This document shows positions 43,920 through 46,567 of a stretch of DNA of 46,567 nucleotides, piece by piece (position 1 is the stretch's first letter; each line of letters opens with the position of its first letter). The position numbers and the translations under genes are program-made. The notes beneath the pieces are model-generated. The model was not told where the DNA came from. It searched no databases and saw nothing but the letters and a program-made list of their open reading frames with translations. The stretch comes from Anaerolineae bacterium (GTDB lineage: Bacteria; Chloroflexota; Anaerolineae; UBA1429), in assembly GCA_007132185.1 (NCBI GenBank), contig SLPC01000209.1, positions 1 to 46,567 on the forward strand, in the 5' to 3' direction.

Positions 43920-46154
43920 TCAGCTTTCGCGGATAATGCGATCCACCACGATCTGCCGAAACTCGGGCGACAGGCTGGCAAAGTAGGCGCTGAACCCCGT
44001 CACGCGCACCACCAGGTCGGGGTACTTGGACGGGTCCTTATGGGCCTCCAGCACCTTGTCCGCATCCATGACGTTCAGGTTGATCTGGGTGCCGCCCAAG
44101 TCGATATGGGTCTTGAGCAGATGATAGACGCTCTCCAGGCCGCCCTCGTCGCGGGCCAGGCCCGGCTCTAGCTCGAGCTGCATGGGTGACGAGTTGCCCC
44201 AGCCGCACTGCACCGAGGCGATGGCCTGGGCCATGGCGCTGGGCGCCCCGTCACGGCGAAAGCCGGGATCGGGGTTGGCGCCGTGAGAGATGGGCTCGCC
44301 GGCCCGGCGGCCATTGGGCGTCGCCCCCGTCTGCTTGCCCATGGGGATCGTGTTGGCCCACGAAAAGTGCCCCGGGATCATGTTGTGACCGTCGGGCGTG
44401 GGGCGCGCCTTGACTGCCTCGATAAAGCGCCTTGTGACCTGTACGGCCCACGCGTCAGCTTGCGAGCCGCCGCTACCAAAGCGCGGGATGCTGTGCATCA
44501 TCATGCGGGCGCGTTCTCCCTCAGGGCCGCCCCAGTTGGCGTCCAACAGGGCCGCGACTTTGTCCCACGTGAGTCGCCCCTCTTGCTCGATGCGCTGCTC
44601 GAGGGCGGCAAACGAGTCCGCGACGGTCGCCAGGGCTGCTGCGTCGAGCCCAAAGTTGTAGAAATCGACGCCGTGGGCCGAGGCGTCCAGACCCCGCTCG
44701 ATAGGGCCATAGGAGCACAGATCCAGCGCCAGCTCGGGGAAAACCTCGTGCTTGTGGCGCACGTGAAAGTCGTACACATCGGCCATGGTGTCCACTGCGG
44801 CCTGCAGGTGAGCGCTGAACCGCTCCCACAGGGCCGCGACGCTGGGCTCGACATCGGAATCGGCCATGAGTTCCTGGAAGGCGACCTCGAACACGATGGC
44901 CAGGTTGACCTTGGCACAGTCGTTGAGGCAGTACTCGCGCCCGGGCAGGGCAAACCAGTGGCACCCGGCATAGGCGCGCTGGCGGGCCAGCTCGATGTCG
45001 AACCCATTGCGGATGAACCCCTCGACGATGTTGGCGATGCCGAGGAACTTGGGCGTGCCGGCCTTGTCCTCGAACTGGATCTCGACGCCGCGTCGCAGCA
45101 GGCCGGGGTCCACGTTTTCGCCCACCGAGACGCCCACATTGTTCGGGATGCCCATCTTGTGGGCCGCCTCGAGGATGATGTAGGACACGCGGTTGGTGAC
45201 GTCCCGGCCCGTCTCATCGGGGCCGCCCAACTGCAGGTAGGTAGTGTCGCGCAGCAGGATGTTGGCCACGTGGAACTCGGCCTCCTCGTCGGTCAGGAGG
45301 CCGGCGGCCACGTCGCGCTCATAGTAGGGCGTCAACAGCACGTCCAGGCGCCCGCCTGAGCCGCTGCCGTTGTACATGCGCGCCATGATCAGATACCAGA
45401 GGATCCACTGGCAGGCCTCGCGAAAGGTGCGGGGCGGTTGCTCCACCAGCCAGGCGTTCATCTCGGCCATCTCGGTCAAGTTCTGGCGTAGCTGGGGGCT
45501 ATCCTCGGTCTCGGCCATATCCTGGGCAGCCTCGGCCGTGCGCCCGATCCAATTCTGCAGGCCGAGGAGAACGGCCTCCAGCCCATCGTAGAAATCGGCC
45601 TTGTCGGGGCCATGCTGCTGCCGGTAGGTGCGCACCTTGGCCAGCAAGCCGCCGAACCCCAGTTCCAGGCCGATGGCCATGTCTTGGCAAAAGTGCTGCT
45701 GCCCAAAGAGGGGCGCTGCCAGCTTGTAGCGCTCGATGCGCTCCGGCAGGTCGCCCAGGTCCATCTCGGGAGGGTGGCTAACCTTGCGATAGGAAGAGTA
45801 GTTGACCATATAGCCGCCGGCCAGCGAGCCCAGCGGGTCGATGTAGACCGGGTGGGCCTCCATGAGGGCCTGAAAGTTCTCTCCCACCGCTTTGGGCCCA
45901 AAGAACCCTCCCGATGGGTGGTTGGGCTGGATTTCGAAGCCCTTGAGCAGCACATCGGTGATGGGCATGCCCGAGGGGCTGATGGCCTCCACGATCTCGC
46001 GCCGATCCTTGGGGGGCAGGATCATGCCCCAGTCGTCGTGATCCATCGAGCCGACCACGCGCTGCTTTTCCTGGGTCTGAGCCAGTTTTGTATCGCGCAA
46101 CGCTCTATAGCGGGCGCGATAGTCCAGTGCGACGGCGGAACTGACAGATGCCAT
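43920..46154 (-). CDS. Glycyl radical enzyme (pyruvate formate-lyase family), substrate unknown
   Basis: A 744-aa anaerobic radical enzyme. The C-terminal glycyl radical loop is RVTGFSAYF (Gly about residue 720). The active-site Cys loop is AYAGCHWFALPGREY (Cys about 398). Dehydratase/lyase members such as glycerol dehydratase and CutC have GCVE, with a Glu two residues after Cys; PFL has CCVS. Here C+2 is Trp, so neither reaction is assured. NYSSYRKVSHPPEM and MYNGSGSGGRLD are other notable segments. ATG at 46154 follows GGAGG 5 bases upstream; an open extension to 46427 lacks family similarity. No radical-SAM activase is seen in the window; it may lie beyond the right edge. Confidence 0.9.
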   Translation of the reverse strand: MASVSSAVALDYRARYRALRDTKLAQTQEKQRVVGSMDHDDWGMILPPKDRREIVEAISPSGMPITDVLLKGFEIQPNHPSGGFFGPKAVGENFQALMEAHPVYIDPLGSLAGGYMVNYSSYRKVSHPPEMDLGDLPERIERYKLAAPLFGQQHFCQDMAIGLELGFGGLLAKVRTYRQQHGPDKADFYDGLEAVLLGLQNWIGRTAEAAQDMAETEDSPQLRQNLTEMAEMNAWLVEQPPRTFREACQWILWYLIMARMYNGSGSGGRLDVLLTPYYERDVAAGLLTDEEAEFHVANILLRDTTYLQLGGPDETGRDVTNRVSYIILEAAHKMGIPNNVGVSVGENVDPGLLRRGVEIQFEDKAGTPKFLGIANIVEGFIRNGFDIELARQRAYAGCHWFALPGREYCLNDCAKVNLAIVFEVAFQELMADSDVEPSVAALWERFSAHLQAAVDTMADVYDFHVRHKHEVFPELALDLCSYGPIERGLDASAHGVDFYNFGLDAAALATVADSFAALEQRIEQEGRLTWDKVAALLDANWGGPEGERARMMMHSIPRFGSGGSQADAWAVQVTRRFIEAVKARPTPDGHNMIPGHFSWANTIPMGKQTGATPNGRRAGEPISHGANPDPGFRRDGAPSAMAQAIASVQCGWGNSSPMQLELEPGLARDEGGLESVYHLLKTHIDLGGTQINLNVMDADKVLEAHKDPSKYPDLVVRVTGFSAYFASLSPEFRQIVVDRIIRES

Positions 46155-46434
46155 GGGTGCCTCCAACGGAAACGGTTGATAACGGGCCAAACGCGCATCG
46201 CGCGCGTCGCCCGGCTGTTTGCCTAGGTCAAGGGTAGCGCCGAGGGACGGGGCTGTCAAACGGTAGCCGGGGGGTCTCTGCCGCCTCACGCGCCATCCAG
46301 GCGTAGGTGCATGCCCGGGCCTCTGACAACGACTGTGCCATGCGGCCCGGTGACGGCCTGTGCGGACTCTTTGAGTTCGGATCATGGTAAAGGATCTACT
46401 CTTGCCTCTTATGTCCGTTGCCCGCATCTACATG

Positions 46435-46466
46435 CCCCCTTCTCCCACACCTGCGGGAGAAGGGGG
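46435..46466. repeat. 12-bp perfect palindromic hairpin (REP-like)
   Basis: Arms 46435-46446 (CCCCCTTCTCCC) and 46455-46466 are perfect complements around an 8-base loop. This form is familiar as a dispersed intergenic repeat in GC-rich Chloroflexota and other genomes, but only one copy is in the window. It lies in the 413-bp stretch 46155-46567, where I see no gene except a shadow extension of the glycyl radical enzyme frame; the rest is unassigned. Confidence 0.6.
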
Positions 46467-46567
46467 TGTCTGTTCAGGAACATTGCATGCGCGTATCCTG
46501 GGGGAGGAGGGCGGCACGACGATCCGCAGATATGGACTCGGCTTGGCCTTGTGCGCCTCCACCACTG

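Noticed and set aside
46155-46427. N-terminal extension of the glycyl radical enzyme
   Set aside because: No family similarity; a GGAGG and conserved start are at 46154.

Overview
This GC-rich, densely packed bacterial chromosome segment most resembles Chloroflexota, probably Anaerolineae-like. That placement is an inference. It rests on secreted proteins with long Thr/Pro (TPTPT) linkers, the mix of carbohydrate-degrading enzymes with anaerobic radical enzymes, UvsE, and the overall gene style. No rRNA, tRNA, IS element, CRISPR array or phage gene was seen. The window looks like ordinary chromosome with an accessory sugar and diol catabolism region on the left.

Left region (1-13.8 kb): a 3'-truncated GH30 glycosidase gene follows a GH32 sucrase/fructanase gene (minus strand). 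A divergent aldo/keto reductase comes next. Then a minus-strand operon encodes an adenosylcobalamin-dependent diol/glycerol dehydratase with fused large and medium subunits, its small subunit, and a GH2 beta-mannosidase. Further right are a monocarboxylate-type MFS carrier with acetyl-CoA synthetase, then a Nudix hydrolase coupled to a methyltransferase. The theme is polysaccharide cleavage, diol dehydration and acetate activation.

Middle region (13.8-30.2 kb): two tandem paralogous secreted proteins share a C-terminal domain whose conserved His, Cys and Arg resemble a divergent sortase. They are followed by an EamA exporter, a small secreted protein, a ComEA-like / unknown / UvsE operon, an M20 peptidase, and a TPR protein, 52-aa membrane protein, Obg and NadD cluster. 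Then come a sugar-isomerase-like TIM barrel, a class V aminotransferase, a DUF1638 protein and transketolase.

Right region (30.3-46.6 kb): a seven-gene minus-strand operon runs YabN/MazG - FetA - FetB - ECF S component - EcfA1 - EcfA2 - EcfT. It diverges from the (p)ppGpp synthetase/hydrolase gene. Then come a PpiC-type foldase, rpsF-rpsR without ssb between them, the tldD-tldE metalloprotease pair, and a glycyl radical enzyme of unknown substrate with an atypical active-site loop.

Regulatory features stand out. Several promoters place the -10 hexamer 3-8 bases before the start codon, implying leaderless mRNAs (rel, both sortase-like paralogues, possibly the TPR gene). Direct repeats with a 20-bp period overlap the diol dehydratase promoter. 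Two interlocked perfect palindromes lie upstream of acs. Gene boundaries were refined by Shine-Dalgarno matches, stop/start overlaps and promoter positions.
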